A DNA stretch of 41,310 bases from Murimonas intestini (GTDB taxonomy: Bacteria > Bacillota > Clostridia > Lachnospirales > Lachnospiraceae). The DNA is taken from NCBI RefSeq assembly GCF_024622195.1, contig NZ_JANKBI010000029.1, forward strand, positions 1 to 41,310, read 5' to 3'. The number at the start of each line of letters is the position of its first letter. Position 1 is the first letter of the stretch. Below are positions 1 through 7,632 of the stretch, piece after piece. The translations under genes were made by a program, and so were the position numbers. The notes under the pieces were generated by a model. That model did not search any database and was not told the origin of the DNA. It saw only the letters and a program-made list of their open reading frames with translations.

Positions 1-139
1 TGTCATAGTGTTTTGTCATAATGAGATTCTCCTTCAGTGAGGTACCTATATTGTACCATGATTTTTCTAATGAGAAATTCTCATTTTGACTTGTACTATT
101 TATATTCTAACATCAGGGTGGTATCATGGGGCGTAAGCC
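1..139. other. CRISPR distal (trailer-side) flank
   Basis: No repeat copy or gene is visible left of the first repeat. A 17-bp palindrome with 8-bp arms (AATGAGAA / TTCTCATT) lies at 69-85. Since the array is read on the minus strand, this lies after the last repeat and could end the pre-crRNA transcript, but there is no clear U-run. Confidence 0.4.
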
Positions 140-1581
140 ATTTCAACCCACAAGGCCCTCGCAGGCCTCGACATGTTCGACTATTACAAATATCGCAACA
201 ACGATCTGATTTCAACCCACAAGGCCCTCGCAGGCCTCGACATTGCAGAAAAAAACTTTATTTACCGGGGAATCATTTCAACCCACAAGGCCCTCGCAGG
301 CCTCGACGGCTTATGTACAATTTAAAAGTGAGAGATTATGGATTTCAACCCACAAGGCCCTCGCAGGCCTCGACGAATGGACTTGTGGGAATGGCAAAGT
401 ACATCACATTTCAACCCACAAGGCCCTCGCAGGCCTCGACTAGGCAGCAGGCTGATTCACTGGAAACACTATCATTTCAACCCACAAGGCCCTCGCAGGC
501 CTCGACAGAGTTTTACAATCAAGTATGATCCCCGGTTTAAATTTCAACCCACAAGGCCCTCGCAGGCCTCGACTTTCGTGCCATAAAAGTGTGTGCGTAT
601 TGTGTTATTTCAACCCACAAGGCCCTCGCAGGCCTCGACCCACGCTCACTGCTCCGTTGTCATCAGCATTTACAATTTCAACCCACAAGGCCCTCGCAGG
701 CCTCGACTAAATGCAAAGTCATCAAATTCGTAATCTTCTGATTTCAACCCACAAGGCCCTCGCAGGCCTCGACGTATACTTTTCCATCGTCTGATTTTAC
801 GAGAATCATTTCAACCCACAAGGCCCTCGCAGGCCTCGACTTTTGGAATTTGATGAAAGACAACTCCTACATGACATTTCAACCCACAAGGCCCTCGCAG
901 GCCTCGACAAGAGACTACACACCTCACCTTCCCTCAACCCGATTTCAACCCACAAGGCCCTCGCAGGCCTCGACTTGGATGGCATAATTAACATTTTGAG
1001 GTGAGGAATTTCAACCCACAAGGCCCTCGCAGGCCTCGACAAAGGCTGTTGTAGTAGACAGTTTCGAATCTGCTATTTCAACCCACAAGGCCCTCGCAGG
1101 CCTCGACAAAAGATTTGATGGATTGCACTAAAGGCCGAAAATTTCAACCCACAAGGCCCTCGCAGGCCTCGACAATATGGGAGGTGTTGTATAGTGGCGC
1201 AAGAAACAATTTCAACCCACAAGGCCCTCGCAGGCCTCGACGACCGTCTGGAACTCAACTATCCATGTGGAGTAAGTATTTCAACCCACAAGGCCCTCGC
1301 AGGCCTCGACGTATTATTTTATTATCGATAAGAAAGCCTTTACTGATTTCAACCCACAAGGCCCTCGCAGGCCTCGACCCCCGACTGCGGCCGCTGTTAC
1401 TGTGTTCGTGGTGATTTCAACCCACAAGGCCCTCGCAGGCCTCGACGTTTACATTTTATCACCCTATGTGGAGAGCGAGCATTTCAACCCACAAGGCCCT
1501 CGCAGGCCTCGACGAAATCTATATCTTACTGTGAGTGGCATAAACAAAATTTCAACCCACAAGGCCCTCGCAGGCCTCGAC
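140..1581 (-). CRISPR. CRISPR array, 22 repeats, type I-C-like repeat
   Basis: Twenty-two copies of a 33-bp repeat start at 140, 209, 275, 342, 408, 474, 541, 607, 675, 741, 808, 876, 942, 1008, 1075, 1141, 1209, 1278, 1346, 1414, 1481 and 1549. They enclose 21 different spacers of 33-36 bp, and I see no sequence difference among the copies. Read on the minus strand the repeat begins GTCGAGGCC and ends GGGTTGAAAT. It holds a short stem (AGGCC, six-base loop, GGCCT) and the 3' GTTGAAAT tail usual for type I-C, which fixes the direction as minus. The terminal repeat at 140 is not degenerate. No cas gene is present in the window, so the subtype is inferred from the repeat alone. Confidence 0.97.
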
Positions 1582-1780
1582 AGCAAATATTACCAACTAC
1601 TTCCCATCTCATTCTACCATTTTTATACCATTTCCACAATATCCCTCTAATAATTTTCGATATTATTTTTATTCCATAATTATCCGGTATGTAAAGTTCT
1701 CAATTTTTGGTGCGAATCACTCAGGATTTTTATGTTCACTCCACATTCGCACCTGATCACTCACAAAACTAAAGTATACC
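1582..1780 (-). promoter_or_regulatory. CRISPR leader
   Basis: This AT-rich, gene-free stretch lies at the right end of the array, which is the 5' side for minus-strand transcription. A 9-bp dyad (GGTGCGAAT at 1709-1717, ATTCGCACC at 1745-1753) lies about 130-170 bp before the first repeat, the kind of conserved inverted repeat seen in type I-C leaders. New spacers would be expected to enter at the 1549-1581 repeat. The rest of the 1582-1917 interval contains no gene that I can support. Confidence 0.7.
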
Positions 1781-1841
1781 TCTACATTCTTACTTTAATG
1801 TACCAGATCAATATCCATCACAACTTCATATTAGCTCAATC

Positions 1842-1883
1842 AGGAATCCTATCTGCAGTATTCTATCTGCAAACAGGATTCCT
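1842..1883 (-). terminator. Possible terminator of the siderophore operon
   Basis: A perfect 9-bp inverted repeat (AGGAATCCT at 1842-1850, AGGATTCCT at 1875-1883) lies 35 bp past the stop of the lipoprotein gene. The loop is 24 bases and no strong U-run follows, so termination is only a guess. Confidence 0.3.
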
Positions 1884-1917
1884 ATTGTTTCTTGATTAAC
1901 TATTCACATTTTCTTTT

Positions 1918-3108
1918 TTATTTTCCCAGAATCCCTGCCTCCAGGTCACTGAGCATGACATCCATGGCGGTGATTCCGCCTTCCGCCAGATACCATACCG
2001 TTGGAGTCAGGTATACAATATTTCCTTCTTTGTATGCATCTGTTTTCTGTACAAGTTCGTTTTCCATTACTTCCTGTGCCAGCTGCGCTCCTTCTGTGCT
2101 GATAGCTGAATCGCGGTCCAGTACAAATATGTAATCCGGATTCAGTGATACGAGAAGCTCAAATGATGACTCGTTTCCATGAGTTGAATCTACATTGTCT
2201 GCCAGGTTCTCAAATCCAATTTCATTTCCTATCAATGAGCATCTGCTTCCGTTTCCCAGCGTATTAAAATTACTGCTGGTGACCATACCTATCACTGCTG
2301 TTTTTCCCTCCGCAGCTTTTGCAAGTGCATCTACCCGTTGGTCAAAGCCTGCAAGTTCTTCTGCAGCTTTTTCCTGCATACCAAAAATAGAAGCAATCAT
2401 ATCTGAATTATTTTTTATGCTCTGTATGAGACCTGCATCATAATCTGTTGCTGTGTATATGACAGGGGCAATTTCTGATAATGCTTCATACTGTGCACTC
2501 AGTCGTCCTCCAATAAAGATAATATCCGGTTCGCTGCTCATAAGAGCTTCCATATCAACTTCTTTCAATGTTCCCAGATTTGTTATTTCTTTGTTTTCAT
2601 TATACTCCATAAGATAATCTATCTGTGAAGACTTAGGCATGCCCACCACGCGGTCTCCCAACTCCCAGTTGTCCAGCATATCCAGAACCGCCATATCGAG
2701 AATCGCAACTCTCTGCGGGTCATATGGAACCTCCACCTCTGTCTTTTCCCCATCTCCATTGAGGGATGTGACTGTAATTGTGTCCTGCACTTTAGCTCCG
2801 TCCGCCTCTGTGGATGCCTCTGTTGCTTCATTTGTATTAGTTTCAGTGTCTGCCCCGGTATTTGTCTCTGTATCCTTCTCACTTTCTACAGTATCCGCCT
2901 CTGTAATTCCTGCACCAAAAGTTTCCTGTTCAGTCTGCGCTTCTGATTCCTGTACTTCTGATTCCTGCGCTGCTGTCTCACTTTCTTTTTCAGTAACTAC
3001 CTTATTTTCCGTAACTGCTTCAGTTCCTTTTTCCTCTTTCTGGCTTGTGCAGGCTGCAAGTGAAATAGTCATCATAGCTGCAAGTGTTAATGTAAGTATC
3101 TTTTTCAT
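1918..3108 (-). CDS. Siderophore ABC transporter substrate-binding lipoprotein (YclQ/CeuE/FatB-like)
   Basis: This protein of 396 residues should capture a ferric, probably catecholate, siderophore and pass it to the two permeases encoded upstream. Residues 1-20 form a lipoprotein signal peptide ending in a SLAAC lipobox, with Cys20 as the lipidated residue. The binding domain starts near residue 125 (PQRVAILDMAVLDMLDNWEL, then GDRVVGMPKSS), which matches the opening of the YclQ/CeuE class III binding proteins. Between them is an unusually long, low-complexity linker rich in Glu and Thr (about residues 24-110), so the protein is longer than the usual 310-330. An AAGGAG site precedes the ATG. 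It is the last gene of the operon, about 158 bp after the ATPase gene. The exact ligand cannot be read from the sequence. Confidence 0.88.
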   Translation of the reverse strand: MKKILTLTLAAMMTISLAACTSQKEEKGTEAVTENKVVTEKESETAAQESEVQESEAQTEQETFGAGITEADTVESEKDTETNTGADTETNTNEATEASTEADGAKVQDTITVTSLNGDGEKTEVEVPYDPQRVAILDMAVLDMLDNWELGDRVVGMPKSSQIDYLMEYNENKEITNLGTLKEVDMEALMSSEPDIIFIGGRLSAQYEALSEIAPVIYTATDYDAGLIQSIKNNSDMIASIFGMQEKAAEELAGFDQRVDALAKAAEGKTAVIGMVTSSNFNTLGNGSRCSLIGNEIGFENLADNVDSTHGNESSFELLVSLNPDYIFVLDRDSAISTEGAQLAQEVMENELVQKTDAYKEGNIVYLTPTVWYLAEGGITAMDVMLSDLEAGILGK

Positions 3109-3206
3109 TAATTATTGTCTCCTTATATTAATTGTACAAAATAATTGTGATCCCTGCGGTTTTCTCCGCACTTCGTGTCCCCGAAATCCCGAAAGCATTC
3201 GAAATC

Positions 3207-3254
3207 AGCCCTGTGCGGGCTGCTTATTGATTCAAGAACGCCCTGGATTCTTGA
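3207..3254 (-). promoter_or_regulatory. Intercistronic hairpins between ATPase and lipoprotein genes
   Basis: Two short stems, AGCCC/GGGCT (3207-3221) and TCAAGAA/TTCTTGA (3232-3254), fill the 158-bp gap between the ATPase stop (3267) and the lipoprotein start (3108). Such hairpins often protect or process mRNA so that the binding protein is made in excess; that role is inferred. Confidence 0.35.
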
Positions 3255-3266
3255 CAGTGTCAATGG

Positions 3267-4019
3267 TTAATAATAAATTGAGAGAGGTTTCCCCTCTATT
3301 TCCTGAATTTCAAAATCTACCCGGTAAATCTGTGATAGATTCTCCTTTGTCATCACCTCCTCAACTGTACCGAATTTGGCAATTTTTCCATCCACAAAAG
3401 CACAGATATAATCTGAATAAAAAGCTGCATAGTTAATCTCATGAAGTACAAGTATCACTGTCTTTCCCAGTTCATCACAAAGGCGGCGTACTATTTTCAT
3501 CATATTAGTTGCGTGGTAAATATCCAAATTATTAGTAGGCTCATCCAGCAGAATGTATTCTGTATCCTGTGCAATGACCATAGCAATATAGGCTCTCTGA
3601 CGCTGTCCTCCTGACAATTCATCAATAAACCTGTCCTGAAATTCCTCCAGCTCCATATAAGCAATGGCTTTATCTATGATTTCTTCATCCTCCTTCGTAG
3701 TACGATTCCCACTGTATGGAAATCTTCCGAAGGCAACCAGTTCCCTGACCGTCAGTTTCATCTGTATATTGTTCGACTGTGTCAATATCGCCAGCCGTTT
3801 TGCCAGCTCCCTGCTCTTCCATTTCGAAATATCCTTGCCGTCAAAGCTCACCAGTCCTGCATCCCTGGCCACCAGACGTGAAATAATCCCCATTACAGTA
3901 GATTTTCCGGCGCCATTTGGGCCGATCAGTGAAAGCACCTTCCCTTTCGGAATTTCAAAGGTGACAGAATCAACTACTGTCTTATCGTCATATTTCTTAG
4001 TAAGTCCTTCTATAAGCAT
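3267..4019 (-). CDS. Siderophore ABC transporter ATP-binding protein (YclP/CeuD-like)
   Basis: This 250-residue ATPase should power ferric-siderophore import at the inner face of the membrane. It shows Walker A GPNGAGKST at about 33-41, a Q-loop region (ILTQSNN), the signature LSGGQRQR near 135-142, Walker B YILLDEP and a D-loop NNLD, followed by a switch His (LVLHEINYA). Length and motif order are normal for FepC/FecE-type proteins. The ATG follows the permease stop by one base, so translation is likely coupled. The match to the YclP/CeuD group rests on the neighbours and on the overall look of the sequence. Confidence 0.92.
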   Translation of the reverse strand: MLIEGLTKKYDDKTVVDSVTFEIPKGKVLSLIGPNGAGKSTVMGIISRLVARDAGLVSFDGKDISKWKSRELAKRLAILTQSNNIQMKLTVRELVAFGRFPYSGNRTTKEDEEIIDKAIAYMELEEFQDRFIDELSGGQRQRAYIAMVIAQDTEYILLDEPTNNLDIYHATNMMKIVRRLCDELGKTVILVLHEINYAAFYSDYICAFVDGKIAKFGTVEEVMTKENLSQIYRVDFEIQEIEGKPLSIYY

Positions 4020-4020
4020 T

Positions 4021-4989
4021 TTACGCCCTCCTGTTCCTTAGCAGCAGATATAGAAAATAGAGTCCTCCTCCAACTGTGATAAATACACTGATGGGTACAC
4101 TGTATGCAAAAATCTGTTCCACTGCGATCTGTCCCCCCACAAGAACTGCCATACCGATCAAAGCCGAGCCGGCAATCAGGTATGTGTGCCTGTATGTCTT
4201 GAACAGCTGCCGTGATAAGTTAGCTATGATCAGTCCAAGAAAAGAAATTGGGCCTACCATGGCAGTAGCTATGGCGATAAACAGTGTCACTCCAAGCAGA
4301 AGACGCCTAATTGTCCTGTCATAGTCTACCCCCAGATTAATAGCCTGCTCTTTTCCCAATGTAATGACATCCAGCAGTACCAGTTCTTTTCTCAGGATAA
4401 GGATTACAAGAGCGATCATCACAAGCGACAAAACAATAATGTCTGAATTTATATTGCTGAAGCTGGCTACCAGGGAAGCCAGAAGAGAATCATATTCATT
4501 AGGGTCCATAATTCTTGTCAGGCTGCTCTGCATACTTGAAAAAAACGTTGACATAACTGTGCCTGCCAGAAGAACATATAGTACATTATGTTTTGTCTTT
4601 TTAAACAGATAACTGTATATTACCGTGGCAATGATTCCCATAAGCACCAGATCCACTACAAAAGATAAATTTTTATTTCTGGCCAGCAGGCTGGCGGAAC
4701 CAAAAAAGAAGACGACAGCAGTATGGATCAGCGCGTATAATGAATTCATTCCCAGAAGACAGGGAGTTACTATTGTATTATTAATAATCGACTGAAATAC
4801 AATAGAAGCACTTCCTATACAAAAAGCGGTGATAAGCATCACAGCAAGCTTTGGTATCCTGATTTTCATTGTATAGCCAAAATATTTAAAATTAACAGAA
4901 ACAAAGATATAAGCGATTGCCGCCGCCAGAACCAGTATGGCAAGTATGATCATTTTTTTAGTATTTACTTTTTTCCCCGCATAGTTCAT
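4021..4989 (-). CDS. Siderophore ABC transporter permease 2 (FecCD family, YclO/CeuC-like)
   Basis: This 322-residue, strongly hydrophobic protein belongs to the FecCD/BtuC permease family, which forms the transmembrane channel for siderophores and cobalamin. About eight to nine membrane segments are visible, starting with MIILAILVLAAAIAYIFVSV. The family's hallmark late segment is present (VGPISFLGLIIANLSRQLF), with the cytoplasmic coupling region ahead of it. Its start overlaps the stop of the first permease by four bases (ATGA), and its stop lies one base before the ATPase start. It probably pairs with the 349-residue permease as a heterodimer. Confidence 0.9.
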   Translation of the reverse strand: MNYAGKKVNTKKMIILAILVLAAAIAYIFVSVNFKYFGYTMKIRIPKLAVMLITAFCIGSASIVFQSIINNTIVTPCLLGMNSLYALIHTAVVFFFGSASLLARNKNLSFVVDLVLMGIIATVIYSYLFKKTKHNVLYVLLAGTVMSTFFSSMQSSLTRIMDPNEYDSLLASLVASFSNINSDIIVLSLVMIALVILILRKELVLLDVITLGKEQAINLGVDYDRTIRRLLLGVTLFIAIATAMVGPISFLGLIIANLSRQLFKTYRHTYLIAGSALIGMAVLVGGQIAVEQIFAYSVPISVFITVGGGLYFLYLLLRNRRA

Positions 4990-6035
4990 GATTCTGCACC
5001 TCCATCTGCCGGTGGGGCTGTACAGCCGTTTGCAGAATGCCTGAAGCGTATCCCCCTTCTTCCATTATTCAGCCTGCAGATAAGCAGGCCGATAAATATC
5101 AGACTGCCAAGCACACCTGCTATCAGTTCGATTGGAAGCTCATACGGCATAATGATCACACGCCCGATCATGTCACAGACAAGGACAAATATAGCTCCAA
5201 ACAATGCAGTATCTGTCAGAGTTCCTCTGATCTTGTCCCCCTTGAACATCGCCACTATATTCGGTACGATCAGACCTATGTAGGAAATGCTTCCTACCAC
5301 CACAACTACGCTGGCCGTAATCAGGGCAGCAATCGTCAGTCCCATAAAAAGGACAAGATTGTAGCGGACACCCAGGTTTTTAGAAAAATCTTTTCCCATC
5401 CCAACAATATTGAAATGATTGGCAAAGATAAATGCAATGATTACCAGGGGCAGTACAAGATAGACAAGCTCATACCTTCCTCTTATTACCAGCGAGAAAT
5501 GTCCAACAAGCCAGGATGACAGTGCCTGGGTCATCTCATACCTGTAAGCCAGATAACTGGTGATCCCTCCAATGACATTTCCAAACATGATCCCCACCAA
5601 AGGAACCATAATAATATCTTTGAACTGAACTTTCTGTATGAACCATACAAATGTCCATGTTCCGAAGACTGCTGCTATAAAAGCAAATATGGCTCTTCCC
5701 CACAATGTAGATGAAGGCAGGAACAGCAGTGCCAGCAATATCCCCAGCTGAGCAGACGATATGGTAGCCCCTGTTGTGGGCGAAACGAATTTGTTCATGC
5801 ACAATTGCTGCATGATAAGCCCCGCCACACTCATCCCTATTCCTGTACATACTATAGCCAGAAGTCTGGGAAGCCGCGAGATCATCAGAATCTCGATCTG
5901 TTCAAAATCCCCGCTGACCAGCCCTGTTACCGTCATTTCAAGTACCCCCTGGAACAGCGAAAATACCGATAGTAAAATAAGGCTGACAGACAAAATGATT
6001 GTTAACCTCCACTTTTTAATACAGCATACCTCCAT
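4986..6035 (-). CDS. Siderophore ABC transporter permease 1 (FecCD family, YclN/CeuB-like)
   Basis: This is the first gene of the operon and encodes a FecCD-family permease of up to 349 residues. The family segment near residue 270 (GSISYIGLIVPNIVAMFKGD) and the early motif RLPRLLAIVCTGIGMSVAGL are both clear. The protein partners the second permease. The start is uncertain. The ATG at 6035 has no good ribosome site, and the best Shine-Dalgarno-like GGAGG lies inside codons 1-3, so initiation may fall a few codons later at a non-ATG codon, for example the ATT at 6020. A palindromic operator lies only four bases upstream of the ATG, which suggests tight metal-dependent control of the operon. 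Confidence 0.88.
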   Translation of the reverse strand: MEVCCIKKWRLTIILSVSLILLSVFSLFQGVLEMTVTGLVSGDFEQIEILMISRLPRLLAIVCTGIGMSVAGLIMQQLCMNKFVSPTTGATISSAQLGILLALLFLPSSTLWGRAIFAFIAAVFGTWTFVWFIQKVQFKDIIMVPLVGIMFGNVIGGITSYLAYRYEMTQALSSWLVGHFSLVIRGRYELVYLVLPLVIIAFIFANHFNIVGMGKDFSKNLGVRYNLVLFMGLTIAALITASVVVVVGSISYIGLIVPNIVAMFKGDKIRGTLTDTALFGAIFVLVCDMIGRVIIMPYELPIELIAGVLGSLIFIGLLICRLNNGRRGIRFRHSANGCTAPPADGGAES

Positions 6036-6039
6036 TTCT

Positions 6040-6055
6040 GTTAGTTATATCTAAC
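6040..6055. promoter_or_regulatory. Palindromic operator, proximal copy
   Basis: GTTAGTTATATCTAAC is a near-perfect 16-bp dyad (6 of 7 arm positions pair) immediately upstream of the siderophore operon. Its GTTAG...CTAAC core resembles DtxR/IdeR-family iron boxes, although it is not the full 19-bp consensus. Confidence 0.55.
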
Positions 6056-6107
6056 CCATACATACAGTTTATCTCAGCTTTTATCACTGTCCCGGCTTTA
6101 CCAGAAC

Positions 6108-6158
6108 TGCAGCATTTGACAGATTGCAGTATTTGGCATATTGCAGTATATGGCTTGC
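6108..6158. repeat. Three tandem 17-bp repeats upstream of siderophore operon
   Basis: Units at 6108-6124, 6125-6141 and 6142-6158 share TGCAG(T/C)AT(T/A)TG(G/A)C and abut without gaps. They lie between the two palindromic operators, so they may be regulator or spacing elements; no function can be assigned. The rest of 6056-6604 shows no gene I can support. Confidence 0.5.
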
Positions 6159-6261
6159 CTCATCTGCCCTATTTCTCCTGAATACACATCTCAATCTCGT
6201 ACTCTCAATCCAGATCCGTGGTAACCACATAATGATAAATTTCAGAGAATGCCAAATATTG

Positions 6262-6277
6262 GTTAGTTTTAACTAAC
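6262..6277. promoter_or_regulatory. Palindromic operator, distal copy
   Basis: GTTAGTTTTAACTAAC has perfect 7-bp arms around a two-base centre. It matches the copy at 6040-6055 at 14 of 16 positions, lies about 220 bp farther upstream of the siderophore operon, and is the only other copy I noticed. The pair looks like the binding sites of one metal-responsive repressor. Confidence 0.55.
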
Positions 6278-6604
6278 TATAATTCAAAATAAAATGCGCC
6301 TCATGCCTGCTTCTTATACATGGCATCTCTTGCGCACCGCATGCGAATATTAACACACAAGCGGAAAAAAAGTCAACAGTAAATTTAAAAAAAAATTATT
6401 TATGAAAATTTTTCTCAACTTTCCCAGGCCACATAACATTCCGGATTTTATGCCGGAGGACTGTATTTTATGGAGAACGAAGCTTAGTATTAAATAAAAA
6501 ATACCAGTCTTCCACAGCAGCTCGCTAATAATGCATTGCCCCAATACGGAAAACCAGTATTTAGATTTTATGTGACTGTGAAGATATAGAACAGTTACGG
6601 TTTT

Positions 6605-7066
6605 TTATTCATCTGCGTATTTTTCTTCATTTCTTTTTCTTGCTTTGTCTGTCAGCCATCCCATTACAAAATAAATAGCAAAGGTGATCACAAATACCAC
6701 AGAAAAACATATACCAGCCATTTTATTAACCGGCAAATCATCTCCCGGGTTTCTTGCAGCTATGAGCATTCCCCAGTAAAAGATAGTGATTATGCCTGAG
6801 AAACAGAAGCTAAAGAGAAGACTGCCCAGCGGTCCTGCCGGAAGCTTGGAATCCCAGATCCCTTCTCTGATATTTCCGGCGGAATAAGACAGGATTCCTG
6901 CCAGGACTATCAGACTGTACCCCAAAGACATATATTTATCACTCACATCCCAAAACAGAGTAATAAAGTTCATGGCAAGACACAGGCTTATTACGATCCA
7001 AAAAGACCTGTTCCCGGCCTCCACTCTCTTCTGCTTCTGTCTTTCATCTAACTCTCCATTTCTCAT
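6605..7066 (-). CDS. Small four-helix membrane protein paired with XRE regulator
   Basis: This 153-residue protein has a charged N-terminus (residues 1-20), four hydrophobic segments (about 23-42, 46-64, 83-104 and 119-140) and a charged tail ending KARKRNEEKYADE. I do not recognise a precise family. Its start codon overlaps the stop of the XRE gene by four bases (ATGA), so the two are translationally coupled. This is the common Firmicute arrangement of a 65-70-residue XRE repressor followed by a small membrane protein of unknown role. A relic of the same kind of pair may exist at 33269-33550. Confidence 0.75.
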   Translation of the reverse strand: MRNGELDERQKQKRVEAGNRSFWIVISLCLAMNFITLFWDVSDKYMSLGYSLIVLAGILSYSAGNIREGIWDSKLPAGPLGSLLFSFCFSGIITIFYWGMLIAARNPGDDLPVNKMAGICFSVVFVITFAIYFVMGWLTDKARKRNEEKYADE

Positions 7067-7266
7067 TTCAAATCCTCCTCCCAGAATAGCTCATCTAAAG
7101 TCTTATTGAGACTCCTGCAGATATCAATGCATAGCCTCAAGGATGGGTTGAAATCACCGGCCTCTATCATGCCTATTGTCTGCCGCGTGACACCTGCCAT
7201 TTCTGCCAGCTGGATCTGAGATATCCCCATCTCCATCCGGGCTATCTTTATTTTTAAATTCTTCAT
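7063..7266 (-). CDS. Small XRE-family HTH regulator
   Basis: From the ATG at 7266 this encodes a 67-residue DNA-binding protein made almost wholly of one helix-turn-helix: MGISQIQLAEMAGVTRQTIG is helix-turn-helix, followed by MIEAGDFNPSLRLCIDICRS and a tail KTLDELFWEE. An in-frame start 19 codons earlier (7323) exists, but the family length and an AGGA site next to 7266 favour the shorter form. It is likely an autoregulator of its two-gene operon, acting at the 13-bp-arm dyad at 7483-7518. The interval 7267-7632 has no other gene I can support. Confidence 0.85.
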   Translation of the reverse strand: MKNLKIKIARMEMGISQIQLAEMAGVTRQTIGMIEAGDFNPSLRLCIDICRSLNKTLDELFWEEDLK

Positions 7267-7482
7267 ATTCCTGTCCGTTCCAGAGCGTATCTGTGTAAAT
7301 ATACTCCAGTTTACTTGCTGCAAGGCGGTATCCGGTTTGCTCTATATTGTCCCCGGCCGTCCTGGCATATCCGCTGCTCTATTAGCGGAACTTATCAGTT
7401 AAGCTTTCTCTGTATTCTTCTCTTACTCCGTTACTGATCCTCCGTTACTCATATTATATATTATATCAATTGCAGCAAAAAT

Positions 7483-7518
7483 GTCAACTATATTTTGCAT
7501 AAGTTAAATATAGTTGAC
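7483..7518. promoter_or_regulatory. Large dyad, likely XRE operator/promoter
   Basis: Arms GTCAACTATATTT (7483-7495) and AAATATAGTTGAC (7506-7518) are perfect 13-bp inverted repeats around a 10-base centre. The site lies 217 bp upstream of the XRE start in AT-rich DNA that would suit a promoter. The TATAGTTGAC half-site style is common for small XRE repressors. Confidence 0.6.
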
Positions 7519-7576
7519 TCAATTTGTTACTGTTAAACCAATATTTCCGCTTCATTGTAACTATTGGTTAATTTAG

Positions 7577-7602
7577 AAATCGAAAGGGTTGCATTTCGAT
7601 TT
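7577..7602. repeat. Inverted repeat downstream of oxidoreductase gene
   Basis: AAATCGAAA (7577-7585) and TTTCGATTT (7594-7602) form a perfect 9-bp stem with an 8-base loop, 31 bp past the stop of the Gfo/Idh gene. No U-run follows on either strand, so it may be a weak terminator or a protein site. Confidence 0.35.
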
Positions 7603-7632
7603 ACAATTGAGGTATTTCCGCTTCCTTCTCAG

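Noticed and set aside
1242..1480. Shared word ATGTGGAG in two spacers (1242-1277 and 1447-1480)
   Set aside because: Only eight or nine bases agree and the flanks differ, so shared origin is not supported.
37..1650. Several open frames of 60-163 codons across the CRISPR array, rich in Pro, Arg and Ala-Gly-Leu-Asp repeats
   Set aside because: They are translations of the 33-bp repeat in different frames and have no ribosome site or coding logic.
2639..3436. 265-codon Ser/Val-rich frame on the + strand
   Set aside because: It is the antisense shadow of the low-complexity linker of the lipoprotein gene and crosses into the ATPase gene; no promoter or ribosome site supports it.
5037..5519. 160-codon frame on the + strand
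   Set aside because: Antisense of the first FecCD permease; composition (His, Tyr, Lys rich) is typical of a shadow frame.
1582..6035. Cas genes next to the CRISPR leader
   Set aside because: All reading frames here are clear siderophore transport genes; no Cas motif (such as a Cas1 or Cas2 core or an HD/DEAH helicase) was found.
7267..7323. Longer N-terminus for the small XRE regulator
   Set aside because: The extra 19 residues lie outside the HTH, exceed the family size and have a poorer ribosome site than the ATG at 7266.
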